Of a DNA stretch of 64,000 bases, positions 46,023 to 54,836 are shown in pieces (the first letter of the stretch is position 1; every line of letters begins with the position of its first letter). The notes beneath the pieces were generated by a model, which made no database searches, was not told where the DNA came from, and saw only the letters and a program-made list of their open reading frames with translations. Where the stretch lies: assembly GCF_900119145.1 (NCBI RefSeq), contig NZ_FPIY01000006.1, positions 62,001 through 126,000 on the forward strand, in the 5' to 3' direction. The translations under genes were made by a program, and so were the position numbers. Source of the stretch: Cellulophaga fucicola (GTDB taxonomy: Bacteria; Bacteroidota; Bacteroidia; Flavobacteriales; Flavobacteriaceae).

Positions 46023-47066
46023 ATGAAACCTATAAAAAGTAATTTTGGATCTATAAATGAGCAAGAAATAGATTTGTATACGTTAAAAAATGCAAACGGT
46101 ATGCTTGTAAAAATAACCAATTACGGAGCAACAATTACGTCTATAAAGGTTCCTAATACTAAAGGAGAATTAGTAGAAATTGCTTGTGGTTTTGATACTC
46201 TAGGCAGTTATTTTTCTGATAATTACAAAGAGAACTCGCCTTACTTTGGCTCTACAGTTGGCAGATATTGCTCACAAATTAAAGACGCTAAATTTAGTTT
46301 AAATGGTAAAACATACAAATTAGAGCAAAACTGCGGACCAAACAATTTACACGGGGGTGCTGTTGGCTTTGATAAAAAAATATGGACTGTAGATACTGCT
46401 ACGGCTAGTGAAAATAAATTAAAGCTATCTTTAGTAAGTAAAGATTTAGAAGAAGGTTTTCCTGGTAATGTTACTGTATCTGTAACATTTACACTAACAA
46501 ATAGTAATGAGCTAACCATAAACTACAGTGCTACACCAGATGCAGACACACCATTATCATTAACAAACCATACGTATTTTAACTTGTCTGGCTTTACCAC
46601 ATCTATAGAGAACCATACTGCACAAGTATATACTAATAGACGGTTAAAAACAGACGAAACTGTTGCCGCAACAGGAGAAATAGTAGATGTAACTAACGCT
46701 CCTGATGACTTAAGGGAACCTAAAAAAATTGCAGACGCACACAATGCAATGAATGATGGTTTTGAACATTTTTATGTTTTTGATAATACTGGTGAGACAG
46801 TAACTAAAGTAGCAACAGTAAAAAGTGAGGACGCACAGTTAAGTCTAGATGTTTTTACTACAGAACCTTGTATGTTACTATACACAGGTAAATACACCGC
46901 AGATAATCTTAAACGAGAAAATGGACTAGAATACGGAAAATACAGAGGATTTTGTTGTGAAACACACAGGTACCCTAACGGACCAAATATTAAAAACTCG
47001 CCTAAATCTATTACAAAAGCAGGTGAAAATTTTACAAGCACAACTGTATTTAAATTTTCATTTTAA
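46023..47066 (+). CDS. galM: Aldose 1-epimerase
   Basis: 347 residues of the GalM fold. Sequence markers are NANGMLVKITNYGATITSIK, VGRYCSQIKDAKF, NNLHGG, TNHTYFNLSG with the catalytic His, and FCCETHRYPNGPN near the C-terminus. It interconverts alpha- and beta-anomers of sugars released by the glycosidases. It lies 10 bases after the cycloisomerase gene, so galactose or AHG may be its substrate (inference). Confidence 0.93.
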   Translation: MKPIKSNFGSINEQEIDLYTLKNANGMLVKITNYGATITSIKVPNTKGELVEIACGFDTLGSYFSDNYKENSPYFGSTVGRYCSQIKDAKFSLNGKTYKLEQNCGPNNLHGGAVGFDKKIWTVDTATASENKLKLSLVSKDLEEGFPGNVTVSVTFTLTNSNELTINYSATPDADTPLSLTNHTYFNLSGFTTSIENHTAQVYTNRRLKTDETVAATGEIVDVTNAPDDLREPKKIADAHNAMNDGFEHFYVFDNTGETVTKVATVKSEDAQLSLDVFTTEPCMLLYTGKYTADNLKRENGLEYGKYRGFCCETHRYPNGPNIKNSPKSITKAGENFTSTTVFKFSF

Positions 47067-47100
47067 CAACAACTAATTCACTCAAAAAAGCAACCAAACT

Positions 47101-48114
47101 ATGACAGAAGGAGTATTACTAGCAATTTTTGCAGGATTAATGTTAGGCCTATATGCCCTACCAGAAAAATTTACAAAAGATTTTAAGTATGAGAATACTT
47201 GGAGTTTGTTTTTTTTATTGACCATGTTTGTGGTTCCTATAATAGCATCAATATCTTTAATAAAAGGGTTTAGTGATATTTTTAGCAATATGCCAACAGA
47301 TATTTGGATAAAAATGGGACTTACCAGTTTTCTTTGGGGTGTTGGCGTAATGATGTGGAGTAAAGCCATTAATCACATTGGCTTGTCTTTAGGGTTTTCT
47401 CTTTTTATAGGTACAATAATTTTAGTTGGTTCTGTACTACCATTTATTGAAGATGGTTTACCGCCAACAAACAAATTAACAACCATTCTATTAGGACTCT
47501 TTATTGTCTTAATTGGAATATTTGCAAATGGTAAAGCGGGCTTTATTAGAGAAAAGGTAGAAAAAGATAATAAAGAAAATAGTTCGCAAAAAGGATCTAT
47601 GGCTACAGGTATATTAATAGCCGTTGTAGGTGGTTTGTTAGCTACTGGTTTTAGTTATGCTAATGCAGCTGGCAGACCGTACTTGCATGAAGCTAGCCAA
47701 GCGGCAGGAAATGCAGAGTGGGTAACTGCCGTTGCTGTAATGTTTCCTATATTTATTAGTGGAGGTCTTGTAATGACAGCCTACTTTCTTTGGCAGCTAA
47801 GTACTAAAAAAGCTTGGGGAGATTTTAAAACACCTGCTTTTGGCAAAAATTTTGTTTTAATATTGGTTATGGCATTCTTTCACTATGCTGCTTCTGCCCT
47901 ATTTGCTTTTGCAGCCTATAAATTAGGAGCTTCTGGTAACACCGTTGGTTATGCTATATTTAACACCTCTTGTGTAGTAACCGCAATTATTAGTGGTATT
48001 ATAACCAAAGAATGGATTAAAGCCTCTACTAAAGCTCGTAAGTTCTTATACTTTGGCCTAAGCTGTATGGTAATAGGCATTGTTATTGTTGCTTATAGTA
48101 ATGGTATATCTTAA
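47101..48114 (+). CDS. RhaT-type sugar:H+ symporter (candidate AHG/L-galactose transporter)
   Basis: 337 residues with ten hydrophobic helices of the RhaT (L-rhamnose-proton symport) family, for example LLAIFAGLMLGLYALPEKFT and FLWGVGVMMWSKAINHIGLSLGFSLFIGTI. L-rhamnose genes are absent from the window. It is the last gene of the AHG operon, so an anhydro-L-galactose or L-galactose transport role is the simplest guess. It is followed by a bidirectional terminator. Confidence 0.82.
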   Translation: MTEGVLLAIFAGLMLGLYALPEKFTKDFKYENTWSLFFLLTMFVVPIIASISLIKGFSDIFSNMPTDIWIKMGLTSFLWGVGVMMWSKAINHIGLSLGFSLFIGTIILVGSVLPFIEDGLPPTNKLTTILLGLFIVLIGIFANGKAGFIREKVEKDNKENSSQKGSMATGILIAVVGGLLATGFSYANAAGRPYLHEASQAAGNAEWVTAVAVMFPIFISGGLVMTAYFLWQLSTKKAWGDFKTPAFGKNFVLILVMAFFHYAASALFAFAAYKLGASGNTVGYAIFNTSCVVTAIISGIITKEWIKASTKARKFLYFGLSCMVIGIVIVAYSNGIS

Positions 48115-48146
48115 AAAAAATTAGAGTTAGTTTTTATTTTTTGCAA

Positions 48147-48174
48147 AAAAGACCCACCATATGGTGGGTCTTTT
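48147..48174. terminator. Bidirectional terminator between the convergent operons
   Basis: A perfect palindrome (AAAAGACCCACCAT / ATGGTGGGTCTTTT) of 14 bp per arm after the RhaT-type gene. Confidence 0.85.
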
Positions 48175-48182
48175 ACTTTTAA

Positions 48183-48221
48183 CAAAAAAAGTTTAGACTG
48201 TTATTACAACAGCCTAAACTC
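48183..48221 (-). terminator. Terminator of the L-galactose operon (- strand)
   Basis: On the - strand a hairpin (arms AGTTTAGGCTGTT and AACAGTCTAAACT, one mismatched pair) is followed by a run of seven T's. It lies about 30 bases after the mutarotase gene's stop. Confidence 0.75.
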
Positions 48222-48250
48222 TAACAAAAAGAACTAAAAAAAACTAACTG

Positions 48251-48592
48251 TTATAATTGAAATATTTTTTCTAAAGCAATCCACTTTTCACCTTCTTTTG
48301 CCCAAGGTAATTCTTGCTGGTAATTCCACATTAAGTTTTCCCACTCTTGTACTTTTGGATTATTAGCATCCATTTCTCCTTTTTTAACAGGATCAAAAGT
48401 TGCATCTACCTCCATAATCATAAACATTCTATTGCCTGTAAGGTAAATTTGCATATCTACAATACCTGCATCTTTTATGCTTTTAGTAATTTCTGGCCAA
48501 GCTTTACCTTCTGCGTGGTAAGCCTTGTATTCTGCTATAAGTTTAGAATCGTCTTTTAGGTCACAAGAATAACAATATCTTTTGATCTCCAT
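48251..48592 (-). CDS. L-rhamnose/L-fucose mutarotase family protein
   Basis: 113 residues, full length for the RhaM/YiiL family. It has the usual CYSCDLKDDSKLIAEYKAYH, WPEITKSIKDAGI, MQIYLTGNRMFMIMEVD and NPKVQEWENLMWNYQ segments. Family enzymes interconvert sugar anomers. Being two bases after fucP and in the L-galactose operon, it more likely serves L-galactose or L-fucose than L-rhamnose. Confidence 0.85.
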   Translation of the reverse strand: MEIKRYCYSCDLKDDSKLIAEYKAYHAEGKAWPEITKSIKDAGIVDMQIYLTGNRMFMIMEVDATFDPVKKGEMDANNPKVQEWENLMWNYQQELPWAKEGEKWIALEKIFQL

Positions 48593-48594
48593 TT

Positions 48595-49935
48595 TTATAT
48601 TTTCTTTGATGATTTATAAGTTACATAGCCATAAAAAGTAACAACAGACAAGCATATTAAAGGTAAAATAAATGAAAAATTAACCTCTGGTATAAAACCT
48701 AAAACTTTAATATCTGAAAAACCTGGCCCTCCCCAATCTAAAATTGCACCTTGTAATACCGGCATTAATGCACCACCTACAATGGCCATTACTAAACCTG
48801 CCGATCCTATTTTAGCCTCGTCTCCCATATTTTTAAGCGCAATACCATAAATAGTAGGAAACATAATAGACATAAATAAAGATACGCCCACTAAAGAATA
48901 CAAACCTATTTGCCCTTGTAATAAAATTGCTCCTGCAGAAAATAATACTCCGCCTATACCAAATAAGAATAGAACACGTGATGGGTTAAGTGTTTTCATT
49001 AACGCAGTACCAATCCATCTACCAGTTAAAAAAATAACCATAGCTGCTACATTATACCACGTAGCGGTTAAAGCTTCATTTGCTGGTAAACCTTCGTTTA
49101 TATTATCTACGTATTGAAAAATATAAGTCCAACACATAATTTGTGCTCCCACGTAAAAGGCCTGAGCAATGACGCCAAAAATGTAATTTTTATTTGAAAA
49201 TAGTTTTTTAAATGAATCTGAAATAGACATTTTATCACCATCTACGGATTTAGGAATTTTAATGAATAAAATTATTCCCATAATACACAAAACAAATACA
49301 CCAAGTATAATGTATGGTACACTAATTACACTTAAATCGTTCTCTCTAATAACAGCTTTTGCCGATGTAGATAAACTATCATAAATTAACTCTCCATTTT
49401 CATTTTTATCATCGGAACGCAATGCCGAAATAACAAACTGCTGTGCAACTATCATCCCAATTAAAGAACCAATAGGATTAAATGCTTGTGCTAAATTTAA
49501 ACGCTGCGTTGCTGTTTCTTTTGACCCTAATGATAATATTAACGGGTTAGATGTGGTTTCTAAAAACGCTAACCCACAAGTAATTACCCAAAGTGAAATT
49601 AAAAAATAATTAAACTCTTGAAAAGCTGCTGCCGGATAAAACAAAAAAGCTCCTATTGCATACAAACACAACCCTAAAACTATACCAGATTTATAACTGT
49701 ATTTTCTAATAAACAAAGCGGCAGGCAATGCCATAAAAAAGTACCCAAAATAAAAAGCAAATTGTACTAAAGAAGCCTGCATATTAGATAATTCTGGCAT
49801 TACTTTTTTAAATGCAGAAACCATAGGATTGGTTAAGTCATTTGCAATTCCCCATAAAGCAAATAAAGTGGTTATCATTATAAAAGGAAATAACAATTCC
49901 TTTTTTACTATTGGGATATTTTTTGGTTGATTCAT
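48595..49935 (-). CDS. fucP: FucP-type sugar:H+ symporter (MFS)
   Basis: 446 residues from the ATG whose first base is 49935; the frame extends 14 codons upstream without support. There are twelve helices, with the FHS/FucP signatures FALWGIANDLTNPMVSAFKK, NMQASLVQFAFYFGYFFMALP and LFFLETTSNPLILSLG-like (AFLETTSNPLIL). FucP imports L-fucose, which differs from L-galactose only at C6, so L-galactose import is likely. It shares a tight operon with the mutarotase and lies 95 bases from the SDR gene. Confidence 0.9.
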   Translation of the reverse strand: MNQPKNIPIVKKELLFPFIMITTLFALWGIANDLTNPMVSAFKKVMPELSNMQASLVQFAFYFGYFFMALPAALFIRKYSYKSGIVLGLCLYAIGAFLFYPAAAFQEFNYFLISLWVITCGLAFLETTSNPLILSLGSKETATQRLNLAQAFNPIGSLIGMIVAQQFVISALRSDDKNENGELIYDSLSTSAKAVIRENDLSVISVPYIILGVFVLCIMGIILFIKIPKSVDGDKMSISDSFKKLFSNKNYIFGVIAQAFYVGAQIMCWTYIFQYVDNINEGLPANEALTATWYNVAAMVIFLTGRWIGTALMKTLNPSRVLFLFGIGGVLFSAGAILLQGQIGLYSLVGVSLFMSIMFPTIYGIALKNMGDEAKIGSAGLVMAIVGGALMPVLQGAILDWGGPGFSDIKVLGFIPEVNFSFILPLICLSVVTFYGYVTYKSSKKI

Positions 49936-50030
49936 ATTTAGGTAAATTACTTTTATTGATAAAACTACAGATGACAAATACTAACTAAAGCCGCAATTGG
50001 CTTAAACAATAGAACAAATGATTTTATCTA

Positions 50031-50822
50031 CTATTCTGTTAACAAAGACCTATCTAAATGCACATAACCGCCGTCTACTGTAATAAACTGTCCTGTGGTA
50101 TGCGATGATTTTGAAGATATTGTAAACAAACATTGGTCTGCTATTTCAGCAGGCATTGTCATTCTATTTTCTAATGGTATCTTTTTTACAATAGATTCAA
50201 GTTTTTCTTCTCCGTTTTCTAATGTTTTTATCCAAGCTTCGTAAGCAGGTGTCCAACTCTCAGCAATTACAATAGCGTTAGATCGTATTCCGTAAGTAAT
50301 TAAATCTACAGCCCACTCACGAGTTAAACCTAAGACACCTCCTTTAGATGCTGCATAACCAGATGTACCTCCTTGACCAGTAAGAGCAACTTTAGACCCT
50401 ATATTTAAAATATTTCCTTTGGTTTTTTTAAGCATTGGCAAGCAATATTTTACCATTGCAAAGTAACTTACCATATTAAGTTTAAGTGAGTACATAAAAT
50501 CCTCTACAGAAGCATCTAAACCTGCACCATCATTAACACCTACATTATTTATTAATGCATCAATTTTACCATATTTTTTTTCAATTTGTTTAGCCGCAGC
50601 TTCAATTTGTTTGTGGTCTGATAAATCTGTTTTTACAAACAAAGCATCTACACCTTTTTCTTTAAGTTCTTTCTCGTATCCAAAACCTCTATCATTTCTA
50701 CAAACTATTACTGGTATTGCCCCTTCTGCTGCTAAATGCTGTACTATAGTTTCTCCTATACTCCCTTTAATACCAGCAGCACCTGTTACTACAACTACTT
50801 TATTTTTTAAACCTAAATCCAT
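50031..50822 (-). CDS. SDR, probable L-galactose/L-fucose 1-dehydrogenase
   Basis: 263 residues. The dinucleotide loop is extended (TGAAGIKGSIG, residues 13-23), NNVG follows and the catalytic Y and K are in SGYAASKGG. This loop variant is, as far as I recall, typical of L-fucose dehydrogenase-like SDRs. It would oxidise L-galactose to L-galactonolactone; the lactonase gene ends 10 bases before this start. Oxidation of L-fucose is an alternative, but the downstream UxaA/UxaB set needs a C6-OH sugar acid, so L-galactose fits better. Confidence 0.85.
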   Translation of the reverse strand: MDLGLKNKVVVVTGAAGIKGSIGETIVQHLAAEGAIPVIVCRNDRGFGYEKELKEKGVDALFVKTDLSDHKQIEAAAKQIEKKYGKIDALINNVGVNDGAGLDASVEDFMYSLKLNMVSYFAMVKYCLPMLKKTKGNILNIGSKVALTGQGGTSGYAASKGGVLGLTREWAVDLITYGIRSNAIVIAESWTPAYEAWIKTLENGEEKLESIVKKIPLENRMTMPAEIADQCLFTISSKSSHTTGQFITVDGGYVHLDRSLLTE

Positions 50823-50832
50823 TTTATATCTT

Positions 50833-51660
50833 TTATAAATTATAAAATTTTACAGCATTTAACCCAAGTATCTTTTCTTGATCTCCCTTACTCAATTGGG
50901 AAATAAAATCTGTAACTAACTCTTTAACTTTTTTATAATTACCAGCCACTAAACACACAGGCCAATCTGATCCAAATAATAACCTATCTGCACCAAAAGC
51001 TTTTAAAACAAGTTGCATATATGGTGCTATAATTTCTGGTGTCCACGTGTTATAATCTGCTTCTGTTACCATACCAGATAGTTTACAATAGACATTTTGT
51101 TGTTGACCAATTGCCAACATTAAGTTTGCCCAACCATCATAAAAACCGTCATTTATATAAGGTTTTGCTATATGATCTATTATAAAGTTGATGTTAGGAA
51201 ACTTTTTTACAAACTCTAACACCGCACCCAATTGATGTGGAAACACAAGAATATCATACGTGAAATTGTATTTTTCTAATTTTGAAATTCCATTTAAAAA
51301 ATCTGGCCTTAATAAAAAATTATGATCTGGCTCTCCTTGTACTACGTGCCTAAAACCTTTTATTTTTTTTAGCTTGCTGTAATTTTCTAAAACCTCATCT
51401 ATAGTATCTGCTCTAAAATCTACCCAACCAACAATACCTTTTACAAAGCTATTTTTAGATGCTAAATCCAATAAAAAATCGTTCTCTAAAGTTGTTTGGT
51501 CTGCTTGCACCGCAACACAGCCGTCTATATTATTTTCTAGATAAACCTTTTTTAAATTAGCAGGCATAAAGTCCTTTCTAATTACAGCCATATTATCATC
51601 TATCCAACTATGTTTTGCTGGTTCGTATTTCCAAAAATGTTGGTGGGCATCTATTATCAT
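50833..51660 (-). CDS. Amidohydrolase-type sugar lactonase (L-galactono/L-fucono-lactonase)
   Basis: 275 residues of the COG3618 amidohydrolase group. The first metal motif is IIDAHQHFW, the central strands include GFRHVVQGEPDHNFLLRPDF and IIDHIAKPYI, and LLFGSDWPVCL carries the last Asp. These enzymes hydrolyse L-fucono- and L-galactonolactone. It lies one base after uxaB and 10 before the SDR gene, so it is part of the same operon. Confidence 0.88.
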   Translation of the reverse strand: MIIDAHQHFWKYEPAKHSWIDDNMAVIRKDFMPANLKKVYLENNIDGCVAVQADQTTLENDFLLDLASKNSFVKGIVGWVDFRADTIDEVLENYSKLKKIKGFRHVVQGEPDHNFLLRPDFLNGISKLEKYNFTYDILVFPHQLGAVLEFVKKFPNINFIIDHIAKPYINDGFYDGWANLMLAIGQQQNVYCKLSGMVTEADYNTWTPEIIAPYMQLVLKAFGADRLLFGSDWPVCLVAGNYKKVKELVTDFISQLSKGDQEKILGLNAVKFYNL

Positions 51661-51661
51661 A

Positions 51662-53140
51662 TTATTTTTCTAAACTTTTAAGACATTGTTCTATTCCATT
51701 TTCTTCAATAGCTATAATGCTTTTGGTTATAAATTCTACTAACCCTTTATACGGAGTTAAATCTTTGCCCATTATATTTTTATTAGCTAAAGTGTGCTTT
51801 ACTAAATCTGATAGAGATTGTGATTTTTCATCTACCATTTTCCATTGGTTTTTAAAAAACTCTACAACCAACTTATCATCAGTAACAGCAATAGCTTCCC
51901 CATTAAAACTACCTTTATAAAAACGAATTAAACTTGCCAATGAAAAAGCTATTCGTTTAGGAAAAGAGTCATATAACTGGGTATATTCTATAAAAGAAGG
52001 TAACAACCTTGCCTGAAATTTTGAAGTGCTATTTAAGGAAATTGTAATAAGAAAATGTTCAAGCGTAGGGTTTTTAAACCTGTCTATAACTGAGTTTATA
52101 AAAGCATCTATTTCTTTTGCTGAAAAATTGGTTAGTGTAGGTTTAATTTCTGTAGCTAAAACTTGTAAAATATGATTGCTAACCACATCATTATCCATAC
52201 TCTCTTTTACTGTTCTAAGTCCGGCTAAATAACCAACCGGAACTAAAGATGTATGTGCGCCATTTAAAATACGCACTTTCATTTCTCGGTAATCTGCTAA
52301 ATCTTTTACAAACTGTACATTAAGGTCTGTTTTAGAAAAAGGTAACTCTTTTTGTACTATAGCATTTGCTTTTATTACCCAACTATGGTATTCTTCCCCA
52401 GCAACTACAAGTTTATCTTTAAAACCTATATTGTTTTCTATAGACGCAACCCTGTCTGCAGGATAACCAGAAACAATACGGTCTACAAGTGTGCAACAAA
52501 AATGGTTGCAATTTAAAATCCAGTCTATAAACCCTTGTTTTAATTGCCAATGCTCTGCATATTGTAAAACTGTTTCTTTTAAAGCCTCACCGTTATTTTC
52601 TATTAACTCACAAGGCAATAAAATACACCCCTTGTCTTCTGCCCCGTTAAAATAACTATACCTGTGATGCAACCACAATGTTAGCTTTGCAGGAAACTCT
52701 TTTGGAGGGCAATCTGTAATTTTATCATTTTTAGAAAACAGAATTCCGGCTTCTGTAGTATTAGAAACTATAAACCGTAATTCTGGTAACTCTGCTAATT
52801 CTAAGTACTTATCCCACTCTGTATAAGGTTGAATAACTGTACTTATAGATTCTACTAACGTAACCTCCGAAATTGTTTTTCCGTTTTTTATACCATCTAA
52901 AGCAACAGTAAACAAGCCATCTTGTGCTCTAAGGGCTGTATAATCACCTCTTTCTGTTGGTTTTATTACAGCTACACTACCATTAAAATCTGTTGTTTTG
53001 TTTAACACATCAAACATCCAATCACAAAAAGCGCGTAAAAAGTTACCTCCACCAAACTGCATAACACGTATGGGGTGTATAACTGGCTTTTGTGCTGTAC
53101 TCCTATCTACTAGTTGTATCGTTTTTTCTTTTGTTGTCAT
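51662..53140 (-). CDS. uxaB: Tagaturonate reductase
   Basis: 492 residues from the ATG whose first base is 53140; a longer frame overlaps uxaA but lacks support. This is the mannitol dehydrogenase-type UxaB: RVMQFGGGNFLRAFCDWMFD binds NAD, VSNTTEAGI and PAKLTLWLHHRY follow, with FKDKLVVAGEEYHSWVIK and KVRILNGAHTSLVPVGYLAGL in the C-terminal part. It reduces D-tagaturonate to D-altronate. It lies 34 bases after uxaA in the same operon. Confidence 0.93.
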   Translation of the reverse strand: MTTKEKTIQLVDRSTAQKPVIHPIRVMQFGGGNFLRAFCDWMFDVLNKTTDFNGSVAVIKPTERGDYTALRAQDGLFTVALDGIKNGKTISEVTLVESISTVIQPYTEWDKYLELAELPELRFIVSNTTEAGILFSKNDKITDCPPKEFPAKLTLWLHHRYSYFNGAEDKGCILLPCELIENNGEALKETVLQYAEHWQLKQGFIDWILNCNHFCCTLVDRIVSGYPADRVASIENNIGFKDKLVVAGEEYHSWVIKANAIVQKELPFSKTDLNVQFVKDLADYREMKVRILNGAHTSLVPVGYLAGLRTVKESMDNDVVSNHILQVLATEIKPTLTNFSAKEIDAFINSVIDRFKNPTLEHFLITISLNSTSKFQARLLPSFIEYTQLYDSFPKRIAFSLASLIRFYKGSFNGEAIAVTDDKLVVEFFKNQWKMVDEKSQSLSDLVKHTLANKNIMGKDLTPYKGLVEFITKSIIAIEENGIEQCLKSLEK

Positions 53141-53174
53141 TTTTACAATGCGTTGTTTACTATGTAAATAGTAT

Positions 53175-54827
53175 TTATAAAGAAACTCCTCTCTTCCACG
53201 GAATAAAGTCGTTATTGCCATGTGTTACTGCTTTAGATGCTAGTTCTCCGCTAGCTACTTTTATAATGTGTTCTAAAATTTTTTCTCCCATAGTTTCTAT
53301 GGTATCCTCCCCGCTTATAATAGTCCCCGCGTTTATATCTATAATATCTTCCATACGTTGGTACAAACTAGTATTGCTAGACATTTTTAAAACAGGTGCA
53401 ACAGGATTTCCCGTAGGCGTACCTAGGCCTGTTGTAAATACCACTACGTTACAACCAGAACCAACCAAACCGGTGGTAGACTCTACATCATTCCCTGGTG
53501 TGCATAATAAATTTAATCCTGGCATATGCACTTGCTCTGTATAATCTAATACACTTACTACAGGAGATGTACCTCCTTTTTTTGCTGCTCCGGCAGATTT
53601 CATAGCATCTGTAATTAAGCCATCTTTAATGTTTCCGGGAGACGGGTTGTTTTCAAAACCAGAACCAACAGCAACTGCTGCTGCAGAATATGCTCGCATT
53701 AAATTGTAGAACTTTTTAGAGTCTTCTTCTGTAACACACCTATTAATTATTTCTTGTTCTACACCGTTTAGTTCTGGAAACTCTGCTAGAACAGGACTAC
53801 CACCTAAGGCTACTAATAAATCTGATGCATAGCCTAGAGCTGGGTTAGCAGATATTCCTGAAAACCCATCAGAACCACCACACTCTAAGCCTAAAACCAA
53901 TTTACTAAGCGGTGTTGGTTTACGAGTAATTTTATTAGCTTCTATTAAACCTAAAAATGTATGTTTAACTGCTTCTTCAATAAATTTACGCTCGCTTAAA
54001 CTACGCTGTTGTTCTAAATAATATACTGGTTTTGTAGTGTTAGGATCAATAGCCAAAATAGCGTCTTGCAACATAGAAATTTGCGCATTTTGGCATCCTA
54101 AACTTAAAATTGTAGCACCTGCCACATTTGGGTTACATATATAACCTGCTAATAATTTACATAAGGTTTCTGAGTCTTGACGTATACCGCCACAACCGCC
54201 ATCGTGTTTTAAAAATTTAATTCCGTCTACATTAGGAAACACCCTATTTTTAGCCATTTCCTCGTGTGTGGTAATTATAGGTGTATTTAAAATTTGATCT
54301 TTACTTGCTCCTGTTTTATACTGCTTAATTAAAGCATCTGTATCTACTGCAAAATCTTTTTTTGTTTGGTAGCCTAGTTTCTCTGCAAGTGCAGCTTCTA
54401 TAACATCAATATTTCTGTTTTCACAAAAAGTTAGTGGTATTACCAACCAGTAGTTGGCAGTGCCTACTTTACCATCTTCTCTATGGTAGCCATTAAATGT
54501 TTTATTTTTAAATTTAGATGCATCTGGAGCATTCCAAACAAAATCTTTTTTATCATTATTAAAGGTTGCTGAAGCGTGTTTTATATTTTCCGTTGTAATA
54601 GCTGTACCAGCCATTATAGCAGTTGTTGCTTTGCCTATTAAAACACCATACATATAAACTTCATCGGCAAGTTCAAAATCACACAAAGCAAACTTATGTT
54701 TTTGCTTTATATCTTCTTTTAAAACTATTTGTTTATCTGCAATACTTACTACAGTGCCTTTATTTAATGCAGTAATGGCCACTATAATATTGTCTTTAGC
54801 ATCTATTTGTACGTAGTTTTTAGACAT
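53175..54827 (-). CDS. uxaA: Altronate dehydratase
   Basis: 550 residues, full length for UxaA. An N-terminal SAF-type domain (about residues 1-100, with YMYGVLIGKATTAIMAGTAI) is joined to the catalytic domain with NYWLVIPLTFCENRN, HDGGCGGIRQDSETLC, LSLGCQNAQI, LVLGLECGGSDGFSG and NLLCTPGNDVESTTGLVGSG. The cysteines in these segments are expected to hold an Fe-S or iron centre. It dehydrates D-altronate to KDG. The L-galactonate dehydrogenase gene ends 9 bases before its start. Confidence 0.93.
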   Translation of the reverse strand: MSKNYVQIDAKDNIIVAITALNKGTVVSIADKQIVLKEDIKQKHKFALCDFELADEVYMYGVLIGKATTAIMAGTAITTENIKHASATFNNDKKDFVWNAPDASKFKNKTFNGYHREDGKVGTANYWLVIPLTFCENRNIDVIEAALAEKLGYQTKKDFAVDTDALIKQYKTGASKDQILNTPIITTHEEMAKNRVFPNVDGIKFLKHDGGCGGIRQDSETLCKLLAGYICNPNVAGATILSLGCQNAQISMLQDAILAIDPNTTKPVYYLEQQRSLSERKFIEEAVKHTFLGLIEANKITRKPTPLSKLVLGLECGGSDGFSGISANPALGYASDLLVALGGSPVLAEFPELNGVEQEIINRCVTEEDSKKFYNLMRAYSAAAVAVGSGFENNPSPGNIKDGLITDAMKSAGAAKKGGTSPVVSVLDYTEQVHMPGLNLLCTPGNDVESTTGLVGSGCNVVVFTTGLGTPTGNPVAPVLKMSSNTSLYQRMEDIIDINAGTIISGEDTIETMGEKILEHIIKVASGELASKAVTHGNNDFIPWKRGVSL

Positions 54828-54836
54828 TGCTATTTT

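Noticed and set aside
48251-48592. Dedicated L-rhamnose catabolism (RhaT plus RhaM homologues)
   Set aside because: No rhaA, rhaB or rhaD homologue is in the window; both proteins sit in operons for other sugars.
53141-53221. Longer start for uxaB overlapping uxaA
   Set aside because: The ATG ending at 53140 gives a normal UxaB N-terminus; the extra residues are basic and unlike the family.
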